A stretch of 64,000 nt of DNA from Rhizobium sp. SL42. GTDB lineage: Bacteria; Pseudomonadota; Alphaproteobacteria; Rhizobiales; Rhizobiaceae. How positions within the stretch are numbered: the stretch's first letter is position 1; the number at the start of each line of letters is the position of its first letter. Under the pieces are notes generated by a model. That model did no database searches. It worked only from the letters and a program-made list of their open reading frames with translations, and had not been told where the DNA came from. Below, one piece after another: positions 63,559 to 64,000 of this stretch. Both the position numbers and the translations under genes were made by a program. Location of the stretch: the NCBI RefSeq assembly GCF_021729845.1, contig NZ_CP063397.1, positions 820,001-884,000 on the forward strand. The letters run 5' to 3'.

Positions 63559-64000
63559 TTGGCCCTGCCAGCCTTTGTCATCGCCGTGCTGCTGTTGCTG
63601 CTGACGCCCGGCCCGACCAATACGCTTCTGGCGGTCTCCGGTGCCTCTGCCGGCATGCGCCGCTCCTTGCCCCTGGTCGGCGCCGAGCTTGCCGGCTATC
63701 TCACCACCATCATCCCGCTTTCCACCTTTGCCGGCCCCTGGCTGTCCGGCCAGCCGCAGGCAGCGCTCGCCGTCAAGCTTGTCGCCGCGATCTGGGTGGT
63801 GATGCTGGCCGCCCGCCTGTGGCGTCACCCGCCGCGGCTCGGTGGCGAAAGCCCTGTCACCTTCCGCGGCGTCTACGTCACCACGGTCCTCAACCCGAAG
63901 GGCCTCATCATCGGCCTTGCTCTGATCCCGCCGTCCGTCACTTCCGTCCTGGAGCCGCTGCCCCATCTGGCGGTCTTCGCGGCATTGACCGTCACCGCGG
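63559..64000 (+). CDS. LysE/RhtB-type exporter, cut by the window edge
   Basis: A membrane protein whose first 147 codons are visible: the first helix ends in LLLLLTPGPTNTLL, the PGP region typical of LysE/RhtB amino-acid exporters, followed by further helices and VLNPKGLI. It starts at a TTG at 63559 behind GGGAGG; no ATG fits. The stop lies beyond 64000. Substrate unknown. Confidence 0.75.
   Translation, partial: MALPAFVIAVLLLLLTPGPTNTLLAVSGASAGMRRSLPLVGAELAGYLTTIIPLSTFAGPWLSGQPQAALAVKLVAAIWVVMLAARLWRHPPRLGGESPVTFRGVYVTTVLNPKGLIIGLALIPPSVTSVLEPLPHLAVFAALTVTA

Overview
The window looks like a chromosomal segment of a Rhizobiaceae-type alphaproteobacterium (Rhizobium/Agrobacterium relatives). 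The basis is GC-rich DNA, a complete Tad/Cpa pilus locus with rhizobial-type subunits, a YejABEF peptide importer, BA14K and DUF992 family proteins, a PraR-like XRE regulator and a YcaO/TfuA pair. Species cannot be fixed from the sequence alone.

Left part (0-13 kb): glk, mgsA and mepA on the minus strand, then the plus-strand peptide importer yejA-yejB-yejE-yejF. A VapBC-type toxin-antitoxin module has inserted exactly at the 5' end of yejF. The old yejF start is still readable upstream, and yejF now starts inside the end of the toxin gene. A GhrA-like reductase, pncB and two small proteins follow.

Tad pilus region (13-24.2 kb): the minus-strand run pilA-cpaA-cpaB-cpaC-cpaD-cpaE-cpaF-tadB-tadC, with a strong hairpin between pilA and cpaA. 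Divergent from pilA are a stand-alone secretin N-domain protein and two TadE-like pseudopilins. An orphan TadD-like TPR lipoprotein lies at 56-57 kb.

Nucleoside salvage region (24.3-36 kb): deoB-add-upp on the plus strand; deoA, deoC, a purine nucleoside phosphorylase, cdd and a BMP-type nucleoside ABC importer (two permeases, double ATPase, binding protein) on the minus strand. Together these import nucleosides, cleave them, and feed deoxyribose/ribose phosphates to central metabolism. msrA and a small membrane protein follow.

Accessory region (37.3-50.8 kb), next to tRNA-Ser(GGA): a tightly packed operon encodes a SARP/TolB-like/TPR regulator, an unrecognised 143-residue protein, a YcaO cyclodehydratase-type protein, a TfuA partner and a protein with all four catalytic residues of the peptidylarginine-deiminase/guanidino-modifying fold. 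The last three genes are joined by ATGA overlaps. This looks like a peptide- or protein-modification system, and I do not recognise this gene combination from any described system. Downstream are an XRE regulator, a small helical protein, a long leader, and a 1,823-residue protein made almost wholly of octapeptide repeats. Those octads are ordered into an exact 136-residue (408-base) super-repeat.

Right part (50.9-64 kb): a DUF992 protein, an FtsK-type translocase lacking membrane segments, a YigZ protein, a TadD-like lipoprotein, a leucyl aminopeptidase, a MarR-like regulator, an NlpC/P60 hydrolase, tRNA-Leu(CAG), a BA14K protein, a SelW-like protein, DoxX, a glutamine amidotransferase and a LysE-type exporter cut by the window edge. 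Clear intrinsic terminators separate several of these.
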